Of a DNA stretch of 64,000 bases, positions 46,722 through 57,722 are shown one piece after another (within the stretch, counting starts at the first letter, position 1; every line of letters starts with the position of its first letter). The DNA comes from Rapana venosa. Taxonomy: Eukaryota > Mollusca > Gastropoda > Neogastropoda > Muricidae. Where the stretch lies: NCBI GenBank assembly GCA_028751875.1, contig CM054153.1, positions 19,480,453-19,544,452 on the forward strand. The letters are read 5' to 3'. Both the position numbers and the translations under genes were made by a program. The notes below the pieces were generated by a model. That model did no database searches, was not told the origin of the DNA, and saw nothing but the letters and a program-made list of their open reading frames with translations.

Positions 46722-49700
46722 GTTGGTTGTTTGGCTGCCTATTTTTTTCCTAGTTAAATAGAGTTTCTTGTTTCAAAAAAAAAATGGTGGGGGGGGTTAA
46801 CTTTTTTCTTTTCCAGTTGTTTTGTTTGTTTGGGTTATTTTGAGTTTTGTGGAAACTATAAAAGTTTAATGTTTCTTCATTATTGTTTATTATCTTATCT
46901 TCTTTTTTTTCAACTTTCTGTAGTGTGCTTTCTTTGGTCCAGAGCTCTTTGTGCCTCTACTGCATATTTCCCTGTGACTGGCTTTGCTTCTAAAATATCA
47001 AAATTACAGAAAACAATCAGGAAAAATAATGTCTAGTGATTCAGCCCCCCACCCCCCAATCCTCACCATCTCTTTCCTTCAACCACATCCAATCCTCACC
47101 ATCTCTTTCCTTCAAGCATCATGTATCCAAAGCTATCAACTGACCCTAACAATAAGTGAATGCAGGTCAGAAAGTACAACTATTGGAAACAGGGGAGGAG
47201 GGACATCCAACCCCCACCATCTCTTTCCTTCAAGCATCATGTACCCAAAGCTATCAACTGACCATAACAATAGTGAATGTAGGTCAGAAAATACAACTAT
47301 TGGAAACGGGGGAGGAGGGAGGGATGTTGATGGTTGGTTTAAAATTTTAATAAATCTCTACCGCTGTTCTTCTTGAAATCAAAGCCAACATTCCCTGAAG
47401 AAGGAATGGGGCTACCTACATAAACTGTGGATGAAAACGGTTAAACACGCAAAGATCTCACCATTGGTGAACCTCAGAGCAACCCGAGGACAGAAACAAC
47501 TATTTTTTTGTCCAGTAGAGTTGATTTGGTCGGAAAAAGAAAGGATGAACTGTTATAGTCGCAAATGTTGATTTGGTCAGAAATAGAAAGGATAAACTGT
47601 TATAGTCGCAAATATTGTATTCTCTAAGGACAGCTATCGTATGAAATAAATATTGATTTTCATAAAGCGCAAATGAGCCTCTGTTTTATAAAATCTTATT
47701 CTACCTGGCATTACTATTACCTTTGTCATGTCCTGCCATAATGAATCAGATAGAAAATCAAATTCGTGTGTGCCTATATATACATACACACACACACACA
47801 CACATTATATATATATATATATATATATATATAATGTAGTGTTCTTGCTGCTCTGCTTAAATGCTTTTTTTTAAAAACCATTATCATTATTATGATTAAT
47901 GTTGTTGCTGTCGTAATGCATAATTATTCTCATTATCCATATTTCTAACTGCTGACAGTCCAGACTAACTATAAAGGCAGTATTACAGCTGCATTAGGCT
48001 AGCTGACGCTGAGTGACAATATCAAATTTATTTATCACCATGTCGAACACCAGCTAAATCTATCTAGGCAGCATGCCAAAGAACACTGACCGACTGTTCT
48101 GAGTTTTTCATGACATTATCTGAACCAGTTACACTCTCCAAGTCCTTGAATAAAACTCCTCCTCCATTTGATTTATAAATTTTATATATTTTATTTATTA
48201 ATTTTTACCTTCCAGCCCCGCAAAACACACACAAACACACACTCATACATACATGTATGCACTTGCATGTGCATATATGCATGCGTGCACACACACACAC
48301 ACACACACACTGAGCATTGATTCCATGCTGCCCCTTTTTTTTTACCCGTTCCTCTGCTAGAGTTCTGAGGTTCACCACTGATGAGCCTTTGCATATACAT
48401 GCGGTTATTTTTGCCCACCACAAAGGTAGCCGCATTCCGACTTCAGGGATAAACGAACCAGCCCCAGGGAGGAATGAACTCTTATTTATTTATTTATTCT
48501 TTTATATCGAGGATAATGGAATAAGCACTCATGCGCTTTTTTTACATCCAGTGTGTATGCGGTTTTGTAAATTTTGTCATCTTCGTTTTATGTATATATA
48601 TTTTTTTTTAAATTCTTCCTTTCTGTTTGCGTGTCAGCTATCATGGGACATCGGTCAGAAGTGCGAGTGCACTCAGGGTGGAGCGAACCGCCAGTCCTGT
48701 GGTCAGTCATCGCTGCCGGTGCAGGTGTGCGGAAATCGGCCGCTCTGCGACAAGTGCTGATGCCTCTGCTGACACTGACGGAAGAGGCCAGACGCCACGA
48801 CAAACAGTCTCATTCAGATCTGCATCAAGACGAAGAAGACAGCGGGAACAGCGACCTGAAGTTACCTACACTGTACACAGGTGCGTAAAGATGGCACGCA
48901 TACGACCCCCCACCCCCCACATCCTCCTTTACTGTGTAATGTGAATGATTGAGCAAAATGGAGGCTGGGATTGGAAATCAAAAGTGATGAGGCTTCATAT
49001 TCAGGATTCTAACAAAAAGCTATGAAATTTCTGCGTTTAATTAGTATCAACATTTTTAATATGTCTGGTATATATGTATATATCCCATGGCTACTTTCCA
49101 ATCGCACTATCAGAAAATTTAGTACTATGCACAACTGGTAACATTTTTATGAATGAATAGATCAATCAATTACAAATCGGTATTCGATTTTTTCCCCCTA
49201 TATTCTCATTTCAGATGAAAAAGGAAACCTCACAGGAAACTTCACAGCATATTTTTGCATTAACTATGTTTGGAAAAGTCATTTGTTTGACTGTGAGTGC
49301 CTGGTTCATAAGTGTCCTATCTTTATAAACAGTTTTAATCATTGTTGGCTCTTCCAAGATTTTTAATCTGGAACTTTCAGTCACAGTCTACATTTTGACC
49401 ATTTTCTCTCTTATGAGTGGTCTCACTTTGGTTTTATTTTGCCCATGCATTACTTCAGCAGTAAACATCGCATACTATAATGACAATTAAGTCTTAAAAT
49501 TCATATATTCTTACTCTGGTGTAAGATTTTTCACAAATCATAAAAACACTGTTCAAAAGAAGAAGTTAAGTCTTACTACTAGCTATGACTTGTTTTTTGT
49601 CTTCTGTACTATCCACTTTCTCTTTTCATCCACCTATCTCATTATTGGTACATTACTGGTGAAGTCAGAGTAAAAGACATGCAGATTTTTTTTCTATATT

Positions 49701-52700
49701 ACTACATAAGAACCACGCTTTTATAACGAGAGACTAAAAATAATATCTCTTGATCTTATTTTCAATATCTCCCACAATTTCTGTACTCAAGAAAAACTAA
49801 CCTATTATGCTCATCTATTTTTATTTTCTTTTTATGTGTGAATGAAAGTTACGACAATGTTTTGGATAATGATTGGACTACCAGCTGAGTAGATGATATG
49901 GGAACAGGAGGAATGGGTGACAACATTTACAAAATTGCATGCACACAGGGACTGGATTTTTTTTTTTTAACACAGGAGTGGCTTATTCCACTGTCCTCAA
50001 AATGAAAACATGTTTGGATTTCAATTTTTTTTTAAACTAATAAAAAATAACAGAGCAGCCATGAAACAAGACGTCTTTGACCAAGACTGTGCTCAATATC
50101 AGTATATGTGTATCAAAAAAAAAATAATTTTTTTTAAAATCATGTAATCTGACCGCTTTGATTTGTTGCTTTACAAGATTCAGCGCTATATAAATTCCAT
50201 ACATTATTATTATTATTATTATTGATATGCCTACAGGTGAGATGAGCATGCAGCAGTTACACCTGATGCTCCACGAAGTCAAGGGTGGGGTCCTGCACAT
50301 ATCCGAGCGCTTGGAGGAGTGCCATCAAGCTCTGCACATGCATGCCCTTCAAGCAGAGGAGCTGAAAGCTTCCAAGGCTCAGTTCCACGACCTGTACGAA
50401 ACCTTTGCCGGCCGCCTGGCCGTTCCCCCTCCAGGCTACCACAAAGGCGCCGAAAAGGATTCCACAGGCATATCCAGCATGTGTCACAACGTGGCCTACA
50501 ACCAGTGTGGGTTCGCCAGCCCAGAGTACGTGGTGAATCTGACAGTCAAGGCCCCCAACTGGCTGTCAGGGCGCTTCCTTGTGGCTTGTCCGGCGGTGGA
50601 GGACAATAACTTCAGGTTCAGTCTATCACGTGGAGACGACTCCGACGGCGACGACACCTCTTCTCCCGAGCCACCCAGACCTAAGAAGGCAAAAAGGGCA
50701 AAAAAACTGACGCTGAAGGACGTGTATCACAAGCTGGCACACACGCATCACCAGAGCAGTCCGCGCCACTACGTGTTCACGAAGGACGCTGTTTGCGAGC
50801 TGCAGCGGTTCCAGGAAGAAGAATGGTGCACCATTGTGAACCAGCTCGGGGAGGACAACGCCGGAGTGTTGGGCAAGTCCCTGGGACAGATCGTGCGCCT
50901 GACGGGAGTGATCAAAGCCCTCGCTGAAGCCTCCAAACCGGACCTGGAGAACGGGCTGTCCTTCAACTCGGAGATCAGCATGGGCGAGGACACTCAGGTG
51001 CAGATCGCGAGCGAAGACGTGACGCGGGCTGTGGAACTGGGCAAGTACTTCATGGAACAGAAGCTGTCCATGCTGTTCATGGTCAGCACGGGCTTCTTCA
51101 GGAACTCCGGCACCCCTCAGCAAGCCCAGGGCCTGCCCGCCGTTTCCCTTCCGCAGACCACCAGCCTTCCTCCCTACATGCCTCCCCCTAACCCCATCAA
51201 CGCCCTGTACGGGTTCCCCAAGCTGGGGGGTGGTGGTGGCGGCAGCGGCAGTGGCGGTCCTCCTCCTACCTCTTCAGCCGGAGCTTCAGGGATGTCCAGT
51301 GCCGCCGCCGCCAATCCTCCGCCTTCCCTGCCCCATCAGACCATGCCCTCCTCCTCCTCCTCCTTGACCTCCCCTCTCCCCTTCCCTGTCAACATCTTCG
51401 GCAACCCGCAGCTGCCTTCCTTTTCCATGATCGCCTCCAGAAGCAACCCCCTCCTCCCTCACCCCCACCCTCCTCCCCCACCAGCCACCTCCTCCTCCTC
51501 CCCGGCCTCCGCGGCGGAGATCGACGTGGCCACGCTGCCCGCCACCTGGATCCCTGCCTCCCCGGAGGAGGAGATGGCGGAGCTGAGCCAGGCTGCCGAC
51601 TTTGCCCAGCTGGAGCCTTCCCAGTTCGTGGCCATCCACGCACGCCGCGTCAAGCGCCTGCTGGAGTGTTTCGATGACGGCTGCGGGGTGTCGGCCACCA
51701 CGGCTGCCCAAAAGTCCATCGCGCCCCCTGTGAGGGTGGCTGGCACCAACAACAGGCATCCCGCCTGGGCGTCCGCGCTCTTCTTCCAAAAGGTTTGTCC
51801 GTGTGGCCATCGGGTTGGTTAAACTTTGTGGTAGCTTTTGGGATGGGATGGGATGGGATGTTTCGGAAACTAGGGTTTTGTTTCAAATCCCGTGATGTTT
51901 CGGAAACGAGGGTTTTTGTTTCAAATCTCGTGATGTTTCGGAAACGAGGGTTTTGTTTCAAATCCCGTGATGTTTCAGAAACAAGGATTTTGTTTGTTTC
52001 AGAAACAAGGGTTTTGTTTCAAATCCCGTGATGTTTCAGAAACAAGGATTTTGTTTGTTTCAGAAACAAGGGTTTTGTTTCAAATCCCGTGATGTTTCAG
52101 AAACAAGGGTTTTGTTTCAAATCCCGTGATGTTTCAGAAACAAGGATTTTGTTTGTTTCAGAAACAAGGATTTTGTTTCAAATCCCGTGGTGTTTCGGAA
52201 ACAAGGGTTTTGTTTCAAATCCCGTGATGTTTCAGGTTGTTTCAAATCCCGTGGTGTTTCAGAAACAAGGGTTTTGTTTCAAATCCCGTGATGTTTCGGA
52301 AACAAGGGTTTTGTTTCAAATCCCGTGATGTTTCAGAAACAAGGATTTTGTTTCAAATCCCGTGGTGTTACAGAAACAAGGATTTTGTTTCAAATCCCGT
52401 GGTGTTACAGAAACAAGGATTTTGTTTCAAATCCCGTGATGTTTCAGAAACAAGGATTTTGTTTCAAATCCTGTGATGTTTCGGAAACAAGGGGTTTTGT
52501 TTCAAATCCCGTGATGTTTCAGAAACAAAGATTTTGTTTCAAATCCCATGGTGTTTCAGAAACAAGGATTTTGTTTCAAATCCCGTGATGTTTCAGAAAC
52601 AAGGGTTTTGTTTCAAATCCCGTGATGTTGTTTCAAATCCCCGTTTAGCTAGACGTACTTAAGTATTATCTGAGGATGTATCAGAAAGTGTTATTTTTTA

Positions 52701-53631
52701 GTACTGAAGGCCTGGAACTGGTACTCCCACATGAACAACATACATGCGTCTATACGATGTACAATACATGTACATGACAATACATCATTTACAATCACTT
52801 CTATCCTGGGATTAGCAGCAAAGCATGGTCTTCATGTTTTAGGGTCATGAAAAGATGTGTATGACTATAATTGGGGGAGGTGGGGGAGGGGGGGGTGTTG
52901 CTTCGGTTGGTTGGTACAAAAGGGGGGAGGAGGCATTAAGACTTTTAACATAAATGTCAACATCAAAATGAGACATAATATTTGGTATATGCCCTATTAA
53001 ACTTTATGGACATGCAGATAATGATGAAAAACCAATAGAAACCATTATCATAGACTGATGGAGTGTGTGCATCATTCATGCACAGTTTAGTCATGCATAA
53101 ACATGCATATTTATATATTCCCCAAATGCAAACTGTACTAATCTGTTGACTAAAGGGGTTATCTCGCTTGATTAGTCATGCATAAACAATTAAACAAGCA
53201 CATAATTATATATTCCCCAAATGTTAACTGTACAAATCTGTTGAATAAAGGGGTTATCTCTCTTGATTTAAAACAGTTTTGCTGTGTGTGCATGTGAACA
53301 TGCACATGAAATACACAATCCTGTTTTTAGTTTTTCCCTGCATTAGGTGCAGGACTGTCCATCATCCAACATGTTATATTATTTTCATTTAGTCAGCTAA
53401 CAGGTACTCTTCTAGTATTTTCTAAGATGACGTGCTTGACAACAAACATATGCACTTGCACACACTCATGCATGGCTCCGACTCAAGATTTCCTCGCTTT
53501 ATCAAATTCATCCCTTTCCTCCCCTCCTCTCCACCCCTCTCTGTCTCTCTCTGTCTCTCTCTCTCTCTAAAGGGCCAGATGAAAAAAGAAGTATGTGAAT
53601 GCTTATCTGTAACCATTGAAAAATAAGATTA

Positions 53632-53684
<53 letters not shown>

Positions 53685-53951
53685 TCAGATGAGACTATAA
53701 ACCGAGGCCCGTGTTCGAACGCATGCAGAACATCTTGCGCGCACACGTTAAATCCTGTTCCGCTTTTCGGAAGAGGAGGTCATTGCGTGCCGGTGGAAAC
53801 AGTTGACAAAATTTTAAAAACCGCATACACACTGGGACTGGATGGGAAAAAAAGCACGTGAGTGCTCATTCCATTATCCTGATATAAAAGAATAAATCAA
53901 TAAATCAATAAATCTCTGAATCAATCTCTCTCTCTCTCTCTCTCTCTGAAT

Positions 53952-54046
<95 letters not shown>

Positions 54047-54469
54047 CACCCTTTTCAATTTCTTGCTGTGCCAAAAAAAAAACAACAACCCACCAACAAT
54101 CATGCAGCTTTTCCTCATCTTTTTTTTTCCTTTCTCCCTGTTTCTACGAAGGTGGCAGACTTGGGCCTAGGACTGGCCGAGCAAGTGCGCCACCCGACCA
54201 ACGGGCGTGTGTACTGGCGCTTCAAGAGGAAGCCCGTCACAGACCTGACGGAGAAGAACATGCAGCTGCTGCAGTACCTACGCATCGACATGCTGCGCTT
54301 CTCCCGCGTGGGTCAACCCACTCTGAACGTGGCCGGGATAGAGCTGGAACCCATCCCCGGCAGCGGCGCGTCCGAACGCAGCCTGGACGAAGAGGGAAGC
54401 AACTCCAGCGACAAGGGAAGTCATCAAGAGGGTTCTGTGGCCGGGGCCATCAAACAAGAACTCTTGTGA
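46508..54469 (+). CDS. DUF3987-like protein with nuclear-type signal and Pro/Ser-rich insert (4 coding exons, 776 aa)
   Basis: Joined exons: 46508-46721, 48638-48880, 50237-51792, 54152-54469; intron phases 1, 1, 0; 776 residues. Residues about 60-120 read LLPLLSCCSAIMGHRSEVRVHSGWSEPPVLWSVI..GAGVRKSAALR..LMPLLTLTEEA, the order seen in DUF3987 proteins: hydrophobic helix, W-x-E-P, P-loop-like G-x-RKSA, PL-x-x-x-E. Further matches are GGVLHISE (about 170), SGRFLVACP (263-271), GVLGKSLGQIVRLTGVI (about 365-381) and an EDV-x-RA-x-x-L-x-x-YF helix. Residues 301-310 (PKKAKRAKK) resemble a nuclear localisation signal. Residues about 435-560 are Pro/Ser/Gly-rich low complexity. The family is mostly prokaryotic or from mobile elements and is thought to be P-loop ATPase/primase related. 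The role in an animal is unknown. The family call rests on motif memory, not a profile search. Confidence 0.75.
47089..47325. repeat. Two-copy tandem duplication, about 119 bp per unit
   Basis: The block from CACCATCTCTTTCCTTCAAG through AAGCTATCAACTGACC to ACAACTATTGGAAAC occurs twice in direct orientation with few differences. A third partial start lies at 47056. Confidence 0.85.
48482..48585 (-). repeat. SINE family A, tail part only
   Basis: TTATTCTTTTATATCGAGG through TTTTGTAAATTTTGTCATCT, ending about 52 bases upstream of coding exon 2. Confidence 0.8.
48638..48880 (+). CDS. DUF3987-like gene coding exon 2: P-loop-like region
   Basis: Encodes residues 72-152 plus one base. GWSEPPVLW (85-93) and GAGVRKS (99-105) give the nucleotide-binding-like core. 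An acidic and polar stretch (HQDEEDSGNSD) follows. Acceptor GTGTCAG|CT, donor CACAG|GTGCGT. A truncated SINE ends about 50 bases upstream of the acceptor. Confidence 0.8.
48881..50236 (+). other. DUF3987-like gene intron 2
   Basis: AT-rich. Holds a diverged SINE A tail (49910-50010) and a SINE-like 3' end with (ATT)n tail (50160-50226) directly before the acceptor. Confidence 0.55.
50160..50226 (+). repeat. 3' end of a third SINE type (family C) with (ATT)n tail
   Basis: TTGCTTTACAAGATTCAGCGCTATATAAATTCCAT followed by ATT repeats. The same sequence recurs at 55810-55868. Confidence 0.7.
50237..51792 (+). CDS. DUF3987-like gene coding exon 3: main domain and low-complexity insert
   Basis: Encodes residues 153-671 in one 1,556-base GC-rich exon, far the largest in the window. 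It holds the rest of the DUF3987-like region, the basic nuclear-type stretch, a G6 run, Pro and Ser homopeptides, and the EPSQFVAIHARRVKRLLECFDDGCG segment. Acceptor CTACAG|GTG sits 10 bases after an (ATT)n SINE tail. Donor AAAG|GTTTGT. Confidence 0.88.
51859..52645 (+). repeat. 37-bp minisatellite in intron 3 of the DUF3987-like gene
   Basis: About 20 tandem units, consensus GTTTCAGAAACAAGG then RTTTTGTTTCAAATCCCGTGRT. Some units carry an extra TTTGTTTCAGAAACAAGG segment (higher-order form). The array begins about 65 bases after the exon 3 donor, preceded by a GGGAT tandem (51839-51858). The GTTTC-R-GAAAC core is a near-palindrome. Because 37 is not a multiple of three, the reading frame rotates between units. 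Confidence 0.95.
53684..53915 (+). repeat. SINE family A, 5' truncated, between CT arrays
   Basis: CTTCAGATGAGACTATAAACC to the GATATAAAAGAATAAATCAAT tail. The tail passes into (AATC) and then CT repeats. Confidence 0.85.
53926..54044. repeat. CT array with regular TCTGAATCAATC interruptions
   Basis: CT runs separated three times by CTGAATCAATC. It appears to have grown from the SINE tail and lies just upstream of the last coding exon. Confidence 0.85.
54152..54469 (+). CDS. DUF3987-like gene coding exon 4 and stop
   Basis: Encodes residues 672-776, VADLGLGLAEQVRHPTNGRVYWRFKRKPVTDLTEKNMQLLQYLRID and an acidic Ser-rich tail ending IKQELL, then TGA. The tail SDKGSHQEGSVAGAIKQELL contains an IKQE sumoylation-like motif. 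Acceptor ACGAAG|GTG follows long CT arrays. Confidence 0.85.
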   Translation: MADLGLGLAEQVRHPTNGRVYWRFKRKPVTDLTEKNMQLLQYLRIDMLRFSRVGQPTLNVAGIELEPIPGSGASERSLDEEGSNSSDKGSHQEGSVAGAIKQELL

Positions 54470-54751
54470 CTGACGTGAATAACTTTTGAGGGGGTTTTTT
54501 TTTTTTTTTTTGGTTGTTTGTTTGTTGTGGAATTGCTAGTCACGCCTACATCAATGAGTAAAGGCTGGTGAAATCAGGAAAACGAGATTTTCAAGGCTGT
54601 TGTACCGGTACGAGGGGAACGTATGATTTTGTTTTGAAACTGAAATTGTGTTCAAGGATTGTGTGATCTTGAGTATTTATTTGCAAACATTTCGCTGCTG
54701 ATTTAAGAATCGATAAACCAGCATGATATCATGTGATGCATCTCTTGAGGC

Positions 54752-54757
54752 AATAAA
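54752..54757 (+). terminator. Polyadenylation signal AATAAA of the DUF3987-like gene
   Basis: Canonical AATAAA 283 bases after the stop codon. A second AATAAA lies at 54995-55000, so alternative 3' ends are possible. Confidence 0.6.
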
Positions 54758-54865
54758 TTTGTGTTGATCTATTGTTTTCTTCAATTTTTTTTTTCAAATT
54801 TGAAAAACTGTTTAGTTTGTTTTTTTAAATCAAAACAATGGGTTTGGGGTTTTTTTTAAAAGGGA

Positions 54866-54899
54866 GGGGGGGGGGGGGGGGGGGGAGGGGGGGGGGGGG
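54866..54899. repeat. Long poly-G tract in 3' UTR
   Basis: Two G runs separated by one A, between the two candidate poly(A) signals. Confidence 0.9.
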
Positions 54900-54994
54900 C
54901 ATGCATACAGCATGTATTTCTTTGTTTTCTTGGCTGAAGTCAACCATCTGCAAACATTTTCTACTCATTTTTTCATTACTGATTTACTATTTGA

Positions 54995-55000
54995 AATAAA
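54995..55000 (+). terminator. Second candidate polyadenylation signal
   Basis: AATAAA about 240 bases downstream of the first, beyond a long poly-G tract (54866-54899). Confidence 0.4.
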
Positions 55001-55470
55001 AGTAAAGCAAAATGTAACAAAAATGGAGTTTTGTACTGCTTTTTGAATGATGTATTAACAATTTTTACGTGGCTGTTCTGACCTATGTTCATGTGAGATT
55101 CAGACTCTGGGGTGGTTCCTGTGTCTTTTACTTACTGCACACATACAGTTCAAACAAACCTCCACTTAAGTTTCAGTTTTCCCATGAAAATGTCACCATA
55201 GGCAAATGATAATATACTCTGCACCTCTGCCTAGAAATCTACTGATTAGATGCTTCATCAACGGCATTTATAAGCAAGTGTGCTGGTAGAGCCTTGGGTG
55301 CATGCTGGGTGTTTTTATTTCCATGAATGCCAACATGAATTGCAGAACTGATGATGCGCATTGCTCTTCAATACACAGGTGTACACACAGGAAAGTAAGG
55401 AAGGCTCTAGCAGGTCTGCATAATTATGCTGACTTGAAAGAAATTCCCACTCATTATTTGCTTTTATGTC
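55001..55470. other. Intergenic sequence downstream of the DUF3987-like gene
   Basis: AT-rich. A repeat H-like block (GCATGCTGGGTG..., 55285-55375) is the only recognisable element. Confidence 0.4.
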
Positions 55471-55477
55471 ATTACTC

Positions 55478-55960
55478 TTGAGGATAATGGAATAAGCTTG
55501 TGTGTGTGTGTGGGGGGGTGGGGGGGGGGGGTGGGGGGGGGGTGTTACATTCAGTCCTCATGACCATGCAGTTTTGTAAATGTTGTTTATTCCTAATGGC
55601 ACAACATTTTTTTGCCTGCTCTTTCCAGAAGGCAATACAGGTTTCAACAAGTGCGCAAGATGTTCTGCATGAATTTGCACACAGGTTCTTGATTGATCAC
55701 GAGTGTGTGTGTGTGTGCATACGTGCATGCGCGCACATGGATCTGAAATCTGTTGTTCATTATGTTCAAGGAGAGTTGCATGCGTGTAAATGAATTGAGT
55801 GCAAGCGCTTCGATTTGTTTGCTTTTTACAAGATTCAGCGCAATATAAATTCCATATATTATTATGATTTATAGTCTCATTCGAAGGATTTCCAGGGGAG
55901 TGGAGTTGGCATTCTGGGGAAAAATTCCCTGGAAAAAGCATCTGTCAATCCACCAGACAT
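55478..55960 (-). repeat. SINE family A split by an insertion
   Basis: A-family tail/body at 55478-55690 and further body at 55866-55960. Between them lie (GT)n and a family C 3' end with TTATTAT tail (55810-55868), so a family C element inserted into the A copy. Confidence 0.7.
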
Positions 55961-56890
55961 CTCTCTGGTTCAAACCCATCCTCTCCAGGATTGTTAGGAT
56001 AAGAAGCTCTTCCTCCTAAGCACTCTCATCTTAGCTTCTTCACTCATCAGTATCTGCTTGTAGTTAATGACAAGTACCGAAGTAATCTTCTGTTACCACT
56101 GCTAGGGTCCATGTGATAATAAGAACTGAGTCGTCATCATTTCCATATTCATTACCATTTTAATCATATGCAAAATTAAACTAGTCTTGCAACCACTACC
56201 TACAAGCCAGTAGCCTTTCAGAACCCTCTCGACCACCCCAACACCCCCCATCACCATCTGATGCAGGTGGTTGCAAAGTTGCTCCATCTTTTGCATTCTT
56301 ATTTTCAGTGAAATAACTGGGAGAGTGGAGACCTCTGACATGGAACAACCAAGCGACTAAACTCAGAAATCAGAATTTTGAAACTCTTTTTTTATTCAGT
56401 GCATGAAAAGTCATGACAATATAATGGGACTTATGATGATTCAAAAACACACAAAAATTCCAGTGAGTTTTAAAATTATTTCATTTCCTGGATGTTCTCT
56501 ATGCTTTTCCGCTTACAGTAGTATATCCCTGGTGCCAATCACCAGCCTCAAACCCCCAAGCAAGAGACACAAACACATAGACAATAACTATTCTCAAATG
56601 AACGATTAATTGAACTCTGCATGACTCATGGCTCCTGCCTCCCTTTTTCAGGTCATGCGCTCTTAGCACTTCTAAGAAGCAACTATTGCCCAATGAAAAG
56701 AAAAAAAGAAGAAAAAACATAAATACACATAATATACCCTGCAGCCCACTCCTTCTTCTTTGTCAAATACTCAAGACAGCAACTACTGTTGTCTATTATA
56801 TGAGCAAAAATGTGTCACGCTGCCATTAAGCGCCTGACAAGTCAGGCTAGCGCATCCGACTTCGACATAAGAGAGAATTGTTGTTGTTGT
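55961..56890. other. Intergenic, nothing recognised
   Basis: Unremarkable AT-rich sequence on both strands; short open frames here resemble nothing I know. Confidence 0.4.
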
Positions 56891-57199
56891 GCATTCCCCA
56901 GCTTTACACCCTGGGGGTCACCCAGAACATGCACTCTGACTCACTCATCCCACCTGGGAATACTGTGAGATAGGAAGTACACCAGGTGAGAAGTTTGCGT
57001 GTACGACTATTTTCAAGTACCTCGCCACATAGGCAGCCATACTCCGACTTCAGAGGATTTTTTCTCCTATAAAGGAGAGTGCAGGTTGTTATGTTAAGAG
57101 CTTGTCATGGCTGAAGGCAATCTGAACACAACATTTTAAACATAACAACATTTTAATGTAGGCCTTGGCAATAACCTGACACAGCTTTTGGCGTGGGCC
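56891..57199. repeat. Repeat E, copy 2
   Basis: Direct-orientation copy of the block at 21651-21975; see that entry for shared landmarks. Confidence 0.75.
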
Positions 57200-57515
57200 A
57201 TGGGAGAGAATTGTTATCTTTTAAGTCTTTCTGGGGGAAAAAAAGGCAGGGGAATGGATCAAGAAGGCAGAAAACAGACAAGAAGGAGGTGACAGGGGGA
57301 AAAAAAAGGAACAAGAAACAAAGAGATAGAAAAGAGGGAATTCCAAGCACAGAATTTCCAGAAGGTGGGGGATGCTATTTATACTGATAGGTCCCCCGGC
57401 ATCTGGGAAGGGGGGGAGGGGGGGTGAAGGGGGGGCCCACTCCTAAAAAAACCACTTCATGAGGGCAGCTGTGGTAGCTGAGTTAATTGTTCCTTTACTT
57501 CTACCTTCCTCCCCT

Positions 57516-57630
57516 GCCCTCTCTCTCTCTCTCTCCCTCCCCCCCCCCCCTCTCTCTCTCTCTCTCCCTCCCCCCTCTCTCTCTCTCCTCCCCCCTCCCC
57601 CCCCCCCTCTCTCTCCCTCTCTCTCTCTGA
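57516..57630. repeat. CT/C-rich polypyrimidine tract
   Basis: More than 110 bases of mainly CT repeats and C runs on the plus strand. Confidence 0.9.
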
Positions 57631-57722
57631 GTGGAGGCTTTTAATTGATGGTGTATTCTGTCCTTGAGTGGTGCATAACTGAAGGTGGAGGAAGGGGGGG
57701 AAAGGATAATCGCGTTTTGTTG

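Larger units (their letters stand above)
46722..48637 (+). other. DUF3987-like gene intron 1
   Basis: Contains a two-copy 119-base tandem duplication (about 47089-47325), a roughly 50-base doublet (47520-47620), (CA)/(AT) microsatellites (47787-47833), CA/TG arrays (48225-48310) and a truncated SINE A (48482-48585) shortly before the acceptor. Confidence 0.55.
51793..54151 (+). other. DUF3987-like gene intron 3
   Basis: Minisatellite (51859-52645), a poly-G run near 52880, AT-rich sequence with a duplicated CATATTTATATATTCCCCAA-type block (about 53105-53160 and 53200-53275), CT arrays (53516-53566, 53636-53682, 53926-54044) and SINE A (53684-53915). Confidence 0.6.

Noticed and set aside
51286..51810. 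Minus-strand open frames over DUF3987-like exon 3
   Set aside because: Antisense shadows of the Pro/Ser-rich coding region.
51795..52588. Repeating peptides (FQKQGFCFKSRDVSETR...)
   Set aside because: Minisatellite translated in rotating frames after the exon 3 donor; not an exon.
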